From Ulvibacterium sp. (lineage in GTDB: Bacteria; Bacteroidota; Bacteroidia; Flavobacteriales; Flavobacteriaceae), in the NCBI RefSeq assembly GCF_028285715.1, contig NZ_JANQOO010000003.1:146542-210541 (forward strand): a DNA stretch of 64,000 nucleotides, given 5' to 3'. The translations under genes and the position numbers were made by a program. Under the pieces are notes generated by a model. It was not told the origin of the DNA and did not search any database. It was given only the letters and a program-made list of their open reading frames with translations. Shown here one piece after another: positions 46,618-55,826 of this stretch (its first letter is position 1; each line of letters starts with the position of its first letter).

Positions 46618-47495
46618 TAGGTCTTGGAAAATCCATATCGCATACTGGGGCTTCCATGGGCTATGGATGGAACCAGGAAAAAGATGCTAAAGTAGTCTAT
46701 CGCCAACATTTGTCAGGGGAGAACCCCCAGGAAATCACCCAGGAGTTCAAAGTCATCCAATCCCAAAACCACAAGTGCAAAAAGAATACGCTAAGTTTTG
46801 TTTTAAGTCCTACCGTAGAAGATGGCAGGGAATTAAAGGAAAAAGAACTAAGGGAAGCAACAGAACGATTCGTCAAAGAAATGAAATTACAGGAACGGCA
46901 GGCCATTGCGTTCGTACATCGGGACAAGGGCCATATACATATCCATTTGTACGTGAACCGGATAAATTTTGACGGAAAGGCCTACAAGGACAATTTTATC
47001 GGAAAACGCAGCCAACTGGCAGCGGAAAGAGTGGCCCGACAAATGGGGCTTACGACAGTGAGGGAAGTGCAACAACAAAAGCTGGACAAGGTCAAGGAAG
47101 TACGGGCGGAAATCAAACAAATCCATGAAAAAGTGATATCAGAAATGAGGCTGAAGGATTTTGACCAGTACATCAAGTATATGAAACAGAGGGAAGTTGA
47201 AGTTATTCCTAGTATCAACAAATCAAATCGGTTACAAGGTTTCCGATTCGGATACCAAGGCCATGAACTGAAAGGAAGCGATGTACACCGTTCCATGTCT
47301 ATGGGACGGATCGCCGAGAGATTAGGTTTTGATAAACAGGTTTCTCAAAACATTACAAAAAATCACACCATGAAACTATTAGGGAATACGGTACAAGTAT
47401 CGCCAAATCTGGCCGCTAAAATTGCGGCCAAGGTAGTCAAACAAGTTATCAAAAGGACTATAGATAATGGCATAGGTATCGGAATGGAAATATAG
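46614..47495 (+). CDS. Relaxase/mobilisation nuclease (MobA/VirD2-like)
   Basis: 293 residues. N-terminal Tyr17 in MGYGWN is a candidate nicking residue; the metal-binding three-His motif is H107, H109, H111 in KGHIHIHLYVNRINFDGKAYKD. These are the two hallmarks of MOBP-type relaxases. It is shorter than many relaxases and has no helicase or primase domain. It nicks oriT and pilots the DNA strand during transfer by a helper system. Confidence 0.88.
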   Translation: MIGLGKSISHTGASMGYGWNQEKDAKVVYRQHLSGENPQEITQEFKVIQSQNHKCKKNTLSFVLSPTVEDGRELKEKELREATERFVKEMKLQERQAIAFVHRDKGHIHIHLYVNRINFDGKAYKDNFIGKRSQLAAERVARQMGLTTVREVQQQKLDKVKEVRAEIKQIHEKVISEMRLKDFDQYIKYMKQREVEVIPSINKSNRLQGFRFGYQGHELKGSDVHRSMSMGRIAERLGFDKQVSQNITKNHTMKLLGNTVQVSPNLAAKIAAKVVKQVIKRTIDNGIGIGMEI

Positions 47496-47499
47496 GACT

Positions 47500-47967
47500 A
47501 TGGCAAAAATGGACGAAATCATGGAAGTGCTGACCCAAGAGATATCAGGGTTCAACAAATCCATTGGGAAACTGGAAGAACTTTCAGAGAAATTCAAAAA
47601 CCTGAAGGTCAAGACGGACACCTCGAAATTGGAGTTCCGTTTGGACGATTTCATGAAGGCACAAAAGCTAACAAAGGACTCCTATGAAGACAGAATGGAA
47701 CTGGTACTGAAAAAAATTGAAAAGTCAAGATGGACACCGAAATGGGAAGTTGCAGTGATTTACATAGTGATGTGCTTGAACACCATTGCGTTCAGCTACC
47801 TTGGATACTATTTCGTCAACTATGAACAGAAAAAGGAAGCTGAGATTTTTAAAGTCAAAAAAGAAAGTCTAGGTAAGGCAAAGGGCTATTTCGATGACCA
47901 TCCGATAATCAACAAGGATTTTGAAAGGTGGGCCAAACGGAAGGATAGCGTTCCAAATCAAGAGTAG
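47500..47967 (+). CDS. Coiled-coil membrane protein of the mobilisation operon
   Basis: 155 residues. An N-terminal helical, coiled-coil-like region (about 1-80, GKLEELSEKFKNLKV) leads to one membrane helix (about 86-107, WEVAVIYIVMCLNTIAFSYLGYYF) and a charged tail. It starts four bases after the relaxase stop. Proteins of this shape follow relaxase genes in other Bacteroidota elements; its role is not known. Confidence 0.7.
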   Translation: MAKMDEIMEVLTQEISGFNKSIGKLEELSEKFKNLKVKTDTSKLEFRLDDFMKAQKLTKDSYEDRMELVLKKIEKSRWTPKWEVAVIYIVMCLNTIAFSYLGYYFVNYEQKKEAEIFKVKKESLGKAKGYFDDHPIINKDFERWAKRKDSVPNQE

Positions 47968-47970
47968 GGG

Positions 47971-48046
47971 TGCGCCCTATGGAATTTCTTTTCACCCGCT
48001 TCTGGCGGGCTTCCTGCTTATCTTCCCGAACGCGGAAGAAATTCCA
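47971..48046 (+). other. Conserved decamer plus stem-loop, copy 1 (cis element of mobile elements)
   Basis: TGCGCCCTAT (47971-47980) abuts an 11-bp perfect stem TGGAATTTCTT/AAGAAATTCCA (47980-47990 and 48036-48046). The loop holds a small hairpin CCCGC/GCGGG and the 16-mer GCTTATCTTCCCGAAC (48016-48031). The decamer and 16-mer recur in the same order on the minus strand at 63954-63995, with different stem arms. The decamer recalls the nick core TAAGTGCGCCCT of R1162-type oriT, but the hairpin is on the other side. Confidence 0.6.
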
Positions 48047-48206
48047 CAGGATCCACGCGCAAAGTTCTAGGTAAGATTTGGGGATGGAATGTGTTGGAAG
48101 GTCAGTACTACATCGTCTCAATAAAAACTTTGTTTAATTAGACATACTATTTTTTGATTTTCATCTTAGGAAAGGTATTTCTGCATCTATTAGGCATTGT
48201 ACAATT

Positions 48207-48233
48207 AATTGACATTTTTTGTCAATTTTTTTT
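48207..48233 (+). terminator. Terminator ahead of the permease cluster
   Basis: AATTGAC/GTCAATT with a T-rich loop, followed by a T-run. It separates mobilisation genes from the permease genes. Confidence 0.75.
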
Positions 48234-48402
48234 ACACCTAAATGGGGTCAATTTAAAATGCTAATCATAACTAATTGATTTAAAGAATATTAATAAATTG
48301 GAATAGTTATTGGGTAAAAATTAACATCTTCGAGATGTCTGTGTTCTATTTCTAGTGCCATTCCAAGGCAGATATCTTATGTCATTGATCAAAAAACAAA
48401 CA

Positions 48403-50886
48403 ATGTTAAAAAATCACATCAAAATAGCATTCCGGTTTTTTAGAAAAAATAGGCTGTTTTCAGCTATTAATGTTCTAGGGCTTACTATTGGCATAACTGC
48501 ATTTGTATTATTGACCCGATATGTGGCTTACGAAAAAAGTTATGATGAACACCTGCCCAATGTTGATGATCTCTATCGTGTAACCTTGACTAACAATTTA
48601 GGCAATAAAGGGTTTCAGACTTCAGCTACCAATCATCCAACAGTGGGTCCGGCCATGCTCGCAGATTTCCCGGAAGTGGAAGATTTTACTCGTATCGTGA
48701 ATAAATCCATACCTCTTTCGGGTACTGTTATCCTATCATATACAAACGAACACGGCGAAAAGGTCCAATCCGATGTCAAGGACGACATCATTTATTTAGC
48801 GAACAACTCCATTATCGAAATGTTCGCCATCGACTTGTATCAAGGAAACCCAGAATCAGCTTTGAAAGAACCGAATACAATCATTCTTTCTCAAAGTATT
48901 GCAAAACGGTTTTTTGGGAATGAAAATCCGATTGGCAAACAGATTAAGCTTAACGACGGTTTTGAGTTAAAGGTAACAGGGGTTTTCGAAGAAGCCCCAC
49001 AAAATACACATTTGCCATTAGGCATGGTCGTTTCCTACTCAACTCTAGGTACCGATAATGACTGGACAACCAGCTGGGTATGGCCCGAATTCTACAATTA
49101 TATAAAACTTCGACCTGGTACTGACCCAAAACTAATTGAATCACGCTTTCCTGCATTTGCCCAGAAATATCTTAGTGATATTATGAATGAGCATGGTTTT
49201 GAGGCGAGATTCGCATTACAGCCAGTGAGGCACATTCATCTGAAGTCCGATCTGAAAAAAGAAATTTCCACCAATAATAGCGAAGCAACGCTCTATTTTT
49301 TAATGCTGGTCGCGGCATTCATTATCGCCATTGCCCTTATCAACTTTATTAACCTATCTACTGCCAAATCGATGGAGCGCGCAAAAGAGGTAGGGCTGAA
49401 AAAAGTCGTGGGAGCGAGTAAAAGGATACTTGTTTGGCAATTTTTGTTCGAATCGTTGTTCATCAACTTCTTTGCGACGCTTTTGTCCGTTCTATTGGTT
49501 AGTCTGTGTATTCCATCTTTCAACGCATTGGTCGGATTGGAAGTCTTGAGTTTGGGAATGTGGGCCGAATGGGAGGTTTGGATGGCTATGCTGGTAATAT
49601 TCATGGGCGGCGGGATCCTTGCCGGACTATATCCCGCCTTCGTCCTTTCTGGTTTTATGCCCGTCGATGTGCTAAAAGGGAGCTTTGAGAAAACAGGAAA
49701 AGGGTTGGTGCTGAGAAAGGCGCTCGTGGTTACCCAATTTGCTATTTCGATTGCACTGATCGCAGGTACTTTCATTGTTTACAATCAGTACTCGTTTATG
49801 CAGAATCAGGATTTGGGTTTTGAGGCCAACCACAATTTGGTGCTTCGTGCGCCAATCTACACCGATTCTACTATTCAAGGGAAAGTCGAAACATTTAAGA
49901 ATGAATTAGAACAAAGTCCGAAAATCAACTCTGTCACCTTATCAAATGAAATCCCGGGGCGGGCCATTGAATGGGAAAATGGGGTAAGAAAGCCACAGGA
50001 AGGAAAGGAGTTGGCGGTAGGGAGCAAGTTTTTAAGTGTAGACAACGACTTTTTGACAACTTACGATATTCGATTGTTGGCCGGAAGGGACTTTGTCGAA
50101 GGTGATGCAACATTTTACTATGATGATGATGGCCCAGTACGGCAAGGACACAGGGCCATATTGAACAATTCGGCCGCAAAAATCTTGGGATTCAACAAAC
50201 CAGAAATGGCGCTCAACCAAAAGATAGTGTACCAATTCGGCCCTATGGATCGTACCGCGGAAGTCATCGGAGTGGTAGAGGACCATCACCAGCAATCGTT
50301 ACAACAAGCCTATAGTCCCATAATACTTCTGTATTTCGATGGCTACAACTACGCAAGTTATATGACCGTAAACATTGCTGGAAATGTACATGAACCGATG
50401 AATGAGATAAAGGCCAAATACAAGGAATTTTTTCCTGATGATCTATACAACCACTTCTTTGTAGATGAACATTTTAATCGACAATACGAGGCCGACATCA
50501 AATTCGGAAAGGTTTGTTTGCTCTTTTCCATTTTAGCCATATTAATTGCAGCCTTGGGACTATTCGGACTAGGTTCGTATATGGCCGTGCAGAAAACCAA
50601 GGAAATAAGCATTCGAAAAGTCTTGGGTGCGTCTGTTGGACAAGCGTTGGTAATCATTCCGAAAACACTGTTGAGTCTTGTTTTGATATCGGGGGCAATA
50701 GCCCTGCCTATTATTTATTTCATTACGAAAAAATGGTTGGAAGGTTATGCCTTTAAAATTGAGATGGGAATTTGGATGTTCGTAGTACCCCTGCTCATTG
50801 TAATGCTCGTGGCTTTGTTGTCCATCATCTCTCAATCCCTTAGAACTGCAATGGTAAATCCCGCGGATACCTTGCGAAGTGAATAG
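48403..50886 (+). CDS. MacB/FtsX-type ABC transporter permease 1
   Basis: 827 residues from the ATG at 48403 (MLKNHIKIAFRFFRKNRLF, matching the starts of the three paralogues). Layout: TM helix (about 20-40), MacB periplasmic core, FtsX helices (about 290-430, with LINFINLSTAKSMERAKEVGLKKVVGASK), a second periplasmic core, and FtsX helices at the C-terminus (GLGSYMAVQKTKEISIRKVLGASVGQ). It ends in NPADTLRSE. Two FtsX units in one chain are typical of Bacteroidota. The ABC ATPase partner is missing nearby. Confidence 0.9.
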   Translation: MLKNHIKIAFRFFRKNRLFSAINVLGLTIGITAFVLLTRYVAYEKSYDEHLPNVDDLYRVTLTNNLGNKGFQTSATNHPTVGPAMLADFPEVEDFTRIVNKSIPLSGTVILSYTNEHGEKVQSDVKDDIIYLANNSIIEMFAIDLYQGNPESALKEPNTIILSQSIAKRFFGNENPIGKQIKLNDGFELKVTGVFEEAPQNTHLPLGMVVSYSTLGTDNDWTTSWVWPEFYNYIKLRPGTDPKLIESRFPAFAQKYLSDIMNEHGFEARFALQPVRHIHLKSDLKKEISTNNSEATLYFLMLVAAFIIAIALINFINLSTAKSMERAKEVGLKKVVGASKRILVWQFLFESLFINFFATLLSVLLVSLCIPSFNALVGLEVLSLGMWAEWEVWMAMLVIFMGGGILAGLYPAFVLSGFMPVDVLKGSFEKTGKGLVLRKALVVTQFAISIALIAGTFIVYNQYSFMQNQDLGFEANHNLVLRAPIYTDSTIQGKVETFKNELEQSPKINSVTLSNEIPGRAIEWENGVRKPQEGKELAVGSKFLSVDNDFLTTYDIRLLAGRDFVEGDATFYYDDDGPVRQGHRAILNNSAAKILGFNKPEMALNQKIVYQFGPMDRTAEVIGVVEDHHQQSLQQAYSPIILLYFDGYNYASYMTVNIAGNVHEPMNEIKAKYKEFFPDDLYNHFFVDEHFNRQYEADIKFGKVCLLFSILAILIAALGLFGLGSYMAVQKTKEISIRKVLGASVGQALVIIPKTLLSLVLISGAIALPIIYFITKKWLEGYAFKIEMGIWMFVVPLLIVMLVALLSIISQSLRTAMVNPADTLRSE

Positions 50887-50909
50887 AAACAACGAATAGA
50901 TCTTAAACT

Positions 50910-53339
50910 ATGTTCAAAAACTATCTAAAAATCGCATGGAGAAACTTGTTGAAGGACAAGCAGCAGACATTAATCAATTTATTGGGTCTTACAATCGGTA
51001 CAATAAGTTGCTTGACAATTCTTTTGTACGTCTTTGATCAAACAGGACATGATCAGCACCACGATAGGGCGTCATCTATTCATCGCGTGCGCATGATAAC
51101 CGATGGTAGCGGAGCAAACACCGAAACAATCAATTCCGCCACTACAGGGCCCCCTATTGCCTTCGCCTTGAAAGAAGACTTTCCTGAAATAGAACAGGTA
51201 ACCCGGGTGATCAATATTGATTTATTTAATGTTGATATGATAAAAGCTTCAGGTGCCGAAGAAGGCTTGTACGAGCCCAGAGCGTATCTGGCGGATTCTA
51301 CCTTTTTTCAGATTTTCAACTATCGTATGTTGGAAGGGAATTCGAAATCGCTGAACGAACCTAGCACCTTGGTACTTTCCTCCACCCTGGCCAAAAAATT
51401 ATTCGGCGATGAAAAAGCAATGGATAAGGTCGTGGAGATTTCGGGATTTAGTGGAGAACCCAATAAGTTGACCGTAAAGGGGGTTTTTGATGAGGATTCA
51501 GGAAAATCCCATTTGAACCCGAACTATATAATAAGCATGAATACCCCGGGTCTCGGAGCTTACGTAAGACAGGTTACCGATTATGTGACCAATACTTTTA
51601 TTTATACCTATGTGAAATTAAAACCGGGCACAAGAGCAGATGGACTGCAACAAAAACTACCCGATTTTTTAAAATCACGGGCAGGGACACAATTGGAAGA
51701 AAGAGGTATCAAACGTACATTGTTGTTACAGCCAGTAACCGATATCCACTTGTATTCGGCTGGAATAACTTCTCAAATAGATAGGGTTTCAAATATTCAA
51801 TACCTGTATATGTTATCGATATTGGCATTGTTTATCCAGTTGATAGCCTGCGTCAATTTTATTAACCTGAGTACGGCCAGAGCCAATAAAAGGGGTAAGG
51901 AAATTGGTATCAGAAAGGTTGTAGGTGCCGATAAGGGATCGTTGATTTTTCAATTTTTGGGCGAATCCGTGCTACTATCTTTCTGTGCTGTACTTATAAG
52001 TGTTCCCATTACAATAGCACTGCTACCTTTTATCAATGAACTAGCGGATAGTAACCTGTCCTATGTCAATTTATTGAATGGCGGAATCATACTTTCGTTA
52101 ATTTTGCTGGCGGTTTTAACAGGTTTGCTTGCCGGTATCTACCCGGCCTTGGTACTGTCTTCGGTTAAAACGGCCTCGGTCTTAAAGAACGTAATTAACA
52201 AAGATTCAAAAAGTGGAAATTTGCGTAGGGCGTTAGTCGTCTTCCAATTTGTGCTGTCCATTGGTTTAATCAGTATCGTCATTATTATTTGGCAACAATT
52301 CAACTATACACAAGAAAAAAATCTAGGGTTTAAAAAGGAGAATTTGATTTCCTTGGAGATGAATACCGAAAGTGCCAGAACCAATTTCTATCCTTTAAAG
52401 TCACAGTACTTAAATATTACAGGTGTTAAATCCATAACTGGAAATTGGGTATCCCTATCCGAGGACATCAACTACGAATTGGATCTTTATCTTCCGGGGA
52501 AGAGTGCCGAAGAACATATTGAAGGCTATTTGAATTGGGTGGGCGAGGACTATGCCGAAACTGCGGGAATCACCTTGCTCGATGGAAGGGGTTTAAGACA
52601 GACTGACAGTACGCAGGTTATGGTAAACGAATCTACTTTGAGAGCAATGGGTATTCCAAAGGATAGGGCCATAGGTTCTAAAATGGTATCGGCAACGGAC
52701 GATGGCAATCTCGAATTTGAAATTGTTGGGGTTGTAAGCGATTTTCACTACGCATCTTTTAAAGAAGCGATAGCACCCTTGGTACTCCAAAGAATAGCCG
52801 CCCCACGTAGAATGTTGATTAGGTTGGAGGCCGGTCGCCTACAGGAAATCCTAACAAGCATGGAACAGATATGGAAATCTACAGTGGTAAGTACCCCCTT
52901 TATGTATTCCTTTGTTGACAAAGGTGTAGAAAGGCGTTATGAAGAGGAAAAACGAATTGGGAAAATCGCCGCGTTTTTTACCATTCTTGCTATACTTATC
53001 GCTACACTGGGCCTTTTTGGTCTGGTCTCGTATACAGCTGAACAAAAGAAAAAGGAAATCGGTATTCGAAAAGTACTGGGTGCTAGCATTAGTTCAGTTG
53101 TTCAACTATTGACTAAAGATTTCATAAAGTTGGTAATAATAGCATTCATTCTGGCAGTTCCCATTTCTTATTTACTTATGCAGCGATGGTTGGAGAATTA
53201 CACATATAAAATAGATATTGAATGGTGGATATTTGTACTTGCAGGCAGCGGGGCCTTGGTCATTACGTTCCTAACTGTTGGTTTCCAATCAATAAAGTCG
53301 GCAACCATCAACCCCGTAGAAAGTTTGCGCGCGGAATGA
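50910..53339 (+). CDS. MacB/FtsX-type ABC transporter permease 2
   Basis: 809 residues, start MFKNYLKIAWRNLLKDKQQ. Same two-unit layout as permease 1: helices near 20-40, FtsX block with VNFINLSTARANKRGKEIGIRKVVGADKGS (about 308-337), second periplasmic core, and the terminal block GLVSYTAEQKKKEIGIRKVLGASI. It ends in NPVESLRAE. It starts 23 bases after permease 1 and shares the NFINLSTA...G(I/L)(R/K)K motif with it, so it is a tandem paralogue. Confidence 0.9.
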   Translation: MFKNYLKIAWRNLLKDKQQTLINLLGLTIGTISCLTILLYVFDQTGHDQHHDRASSIHRVRMITDGSGANTETINSATTGPPIAFALKEDFPEIEQVTRVINIDLFNVDMIKASGAEEGLYEPRAYLADSTFFQIFNYRMLEGNSKSLNEPSTLVLSSTLAKKLFGDEKAMDKVVEISGFSGEPNKLTVKGVFDEDSGKSHLNPNYIISMNTPGLGAYVRQVTDYVTNTFIYTYVKLKPGTRADGLQQKLPDFLKSRAGTQLEERGIKRTLLLQPVTDIHLYSAGITSQIDRVSNIQYLYMLSILALFIQLIACVNFINLSTARANKRGKEIGIRKVVGADKGSLIFQFLGESVLLSFCAVLISVPITIALLPFINELADSNLSYVNLLNGGIILSLILLAVLTGLLAGIYPALVLSSVKTASVLKNVINKDSKSGNLRRALVVFQFVLSIGLISIVIIIWQQFNYTQEKNLGFKKENLISLEMNTESARTNFYPLKSQYLNITGVKSITGNWVSLSEDINYELDLYLPGKSAEEHIEGYLNWVGEDYAETAGITLLDGRGLRQTDSTQVMVNESTLRAMGIPKDRAIGSKMVSATDDGNLEFEIVGVVSDFHYASFKEAIAPLVLQRIAAPRRMLIRLEAGRLQEILTSMEQIWKSTVVSTPFMYSFVDKGVERRYEEEKRIGKIAAFFTILAILIATLGLFGLVSYTAEQKKKEIGIRKVLGASISSVVQLLTKDFIKLVIIAFILAVPISYLLMQRWLENYTYKIDIEWWIFVLAGSGALVITFLTVGFQSIKSATINPVESLRAE

Positions 53340-53377
53340 AGTAGCAACACTAATATTAATTAAAAAATTAGAACACT

Positions 53378-55795
53378 ATGTTCAAAAATCATCTAAAGAT
53401 AGCTTGGCGGAGTATTAAAAAAGAGAAACTTTTTACCATTATAAAAATCGGTGGTTTTGCCGTGGGAATCGCCGCCTGCTTGTTAATAGCGCTCTTTATA
53501 AAAGATGAGCTTAGCTACGATGGGCACTACGCCAATGCAGATCGAATTTACAGGGTTGTATTGCAGGCGGAAATAGATGGAGAAATGAAAAAAAGCACCC
53601 ATTTCCCCTTGCCCATGGCTCAGACACTTGAAACGGATTTTCCCGAAATTGAAAAGGCAGGTAAAATATTTGGATCCGCACTTTCTTCCGGTGGTAAAAG
53701 AGCCTTCCGTTCAGGCACAGAGACCCAGAACATCTTTGAAGAGGGTTTCCTGTATGGCGATCAGACTATATTTGAAATATTGGAAATCGCGTTGGTGCAC
53801 GGAAATTCCAAGGAGACATTGACAAATCCGGGAAACATCGTCATCTCAGAATCGAAGGCGGCAAAATATTTTCCCAATGGAAAAGCTTTGGGGCAAACCT
53901 TGATTCTTGACGATAACGCTTCCAGGCCATACACGATAACAGGTGTGATGCCCGATTTTCCAAGTAACTCACATCTCGATTTCGATTTTCTGCTCCCAAT
54001 CGAGGATACCAATTTTAGCTGGACATCGCAAAACTACTTTACCTATGTCCTTCTGGACAAAAAAAGTAATGTTGCTGAATTGCAGCACAAAATGCGGTCT
54101 ATTCTAGAGAACTATGTGATTCCTGCCCAGATTCAAAGAGGCAGGGATGCTTCTTTCATAGAAGTTCTTAAGAGCATCGAATACAGATTGCAGCCCATAA
54201 AGGATATCCATCTAAAATCGGATATTGAAATGGCCGATGGTTTAAAACATGGAGACCTCCGTTTTGTATGGCTCTTTGCTGCCATTGCAGGGTTTATTTT
54301 GATTTTGGCCTGTATAAACTTCATTAATTTGTCTACCGCAAAATCCGCAAACAGGGCAAAAGAAGTCGGTCTGCGCAAGACCATAGGTGCTTTCAAGAGC
54401 AACCTAGTGGCCCAATTTCTAACGGAGTCGGTTTTATTGAGCCTCTTATCTTTTATAATCGGAGTGGCAACGGCATGGCTGCTGCTTCCCCTATTCAATT
54501 CCATTGCCGAAAAAACGATTGAAATGCCTTGGGCGGCATGGGCTTTTATTCCTGTTCTATTCATTTCCGCTTTGGCTATTGGAGTAATTGCCGGGCTATA
54601 CCCGGCGTTCTACCTCTCAGCCTTTCGGCCTATTAACGTTTTAAAGGGGAGTTGGGTCGCTGGCGGTAAAAGTGGTAGGCTCCGAAGCGGGTTGGTCGTC
54701 TTTCAGTTTGCAACATCGGTTATCCTCATCATTGGAACAATAATTATTTATAAACAGATGGACTTTATCTTAAAGAAAGAACTGGGGTACGACAAGGAGC
54801 AGGTCGTGATTTTGGAAGGTGCAAATGTCCTGGGAACCAAGTCCGATAATTTTAAGGAACAACTCTTGCAACTACCGCAGGTGCAACAAGTTTCTCGAAG
54901 CGACTATTTGCCCGTTGACGACTCCAAACGGGATCAGACAACATTTACCCTTGTGGGCGAGGGAAGCGAAAATGGCGGTGTTTTGAGCCAAACTTGGCGC
55001 GTGGACTACGACTATATCGAAACAATGGGCATGCAAATAGTGGAAGGCCGCGGCTTTTCAAGGGAATTTGCTTCCGATTCCGTGAGTTCTATAATTATCA
55101 ATCAAAAAATGGCCTTGGACCTTGGACTTAAAAACCCCGTTGGAAGACAAATTGATAACAACTTCCAACAATGGACCGTTGTCGGTGTTGTTGAGGACTT
55201 CCATTTCAAATCCCTGAAAGAGGATATCACTCCCGTTGCCTTGCGAATAGGTATCGACTTTGGAACGATTGCAGTAAAAATTCGTTCCGGCGGCATGGGG
55301 GAATCTTTGGCCGCTATTGGAGCAATTTGGGACCGCAACGTACCAAACCAAGCTTTAAGCTATAGTTTTCTAGATCAAAGATTTGCCCGAATGCACGAAG
55401 ATGTTCAACGTATGGGGAAAATTTTCAACAGCTTTGCATTGTTCGCGATTTTCGTGGCCTGCTTGGGTCTTTTTGCTCTATCTGCCTTTATGGTAGAGCA
55501 ACGAAAAAAAGAAATTAGCATTCGTATGGTATTGGGAGCCCCTTTCAAGAGTATATATCAATTGCTTACCCTTGATTTTATGAAGTTGATACTAATTTCA
55601 ATTGCTATAGCCATCCCAATCGGTTGGTATATGATGAACCGTTGGCTGGAAGATTTTGCCTATCGTATATATATTGGATGGCAGGTATTTTTAACGGCAG
55701 GGGCTATTGCCCTGATCATTGCGATACTTACTATAAGCTATCAGGCCATTAGTACGGCTTTGATGCAGCCTGTGAAAAGCTTACGGACGGAATAA
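53378..55795 (+). CDS. MacB/FtsX-type ABC transporter permease 3
   Basis: 805 residues, start MFKNHLKIAWRSIKKEK. Two-unit layout; FtsX block INFINLSTAKSANRAKEVGLRKTIGAFKS (near 311-339) and terminal block SAFMVEQRKKEISIRMVLGAPFKSIY. It ends in QPVKSLRTE. Starts 38 bases after permease 2. Among the four it differs most in the first periplasmic region. Confidence 0.9.
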   Translation: MFKNHLKIAWRSIKKEKLFTIIKIGGFAVGIAACLLIALFIKDELSYDGHYANADRIYRVVLQAEIDGEMKKSTHFPLPMAQTLETDFPEIEKAGKIFGSALSSGGKRAFRSGTETQNIFEEGFLYGDQTIFEILEIALVHGNSKETLTNPGNIVISESKAAKYFPNGKALGQTLILDDNASRPYTITGVMPDFPSNSHLDFDFLLPIEDTNFSWTSQNYFTYVLLDKKSNVAELQHKMRSILENYVIPAQIQRGRDASFIEVLKSIEYRLQPIKDIHLKSDIEMADGLKHGDLRFVWLFAAIAGFILILACINFINLSTAKSANRAKEVGLRKTIGAFKSNLVAQFLTESVLLSLLSFIIGVATAWLLLPLFNSIAEKTIEMPWAAWAFIPVLFISALAIGVIAGLYPAFYLSAFRPINVLKGSWVAGGKSGRLRSGLVVFQFATSVILIIGTIIIYKQMDFILKKELGYDKEQVVILEGANVLGTKSDNFKEQLLQLPQVQQVSRSDYLPVDDSKRDQTTFTLVGEGSENGGVLSQTWRVDYDYIETMGMQIVEGRGFSREFASDSVSSIIINQKMALDLGLKNPVGRQIDNNFQQWTVVGVVEDFHFKSLKEDITPVALRIGIDFGTIAVKIRSGGMGESLAAIGAIWDRNVPNQALSYSFLDQRFARMHEDVQRMGKIFNSFALFAIFVACLGLFALSAFMVEQRKKEISIRMVLGAPFKSIYQLLTLDFMKLILISIAIAIPIGWYMMNRWLEDFAYRIYIGWQVFLTAGAIALIIAILTISYQAISTALMQPVKSLRTE

Positions 55796-55826
55796 AGTCC
55801 ATTTTTAAGTTCAAGTAGAAAAAACC

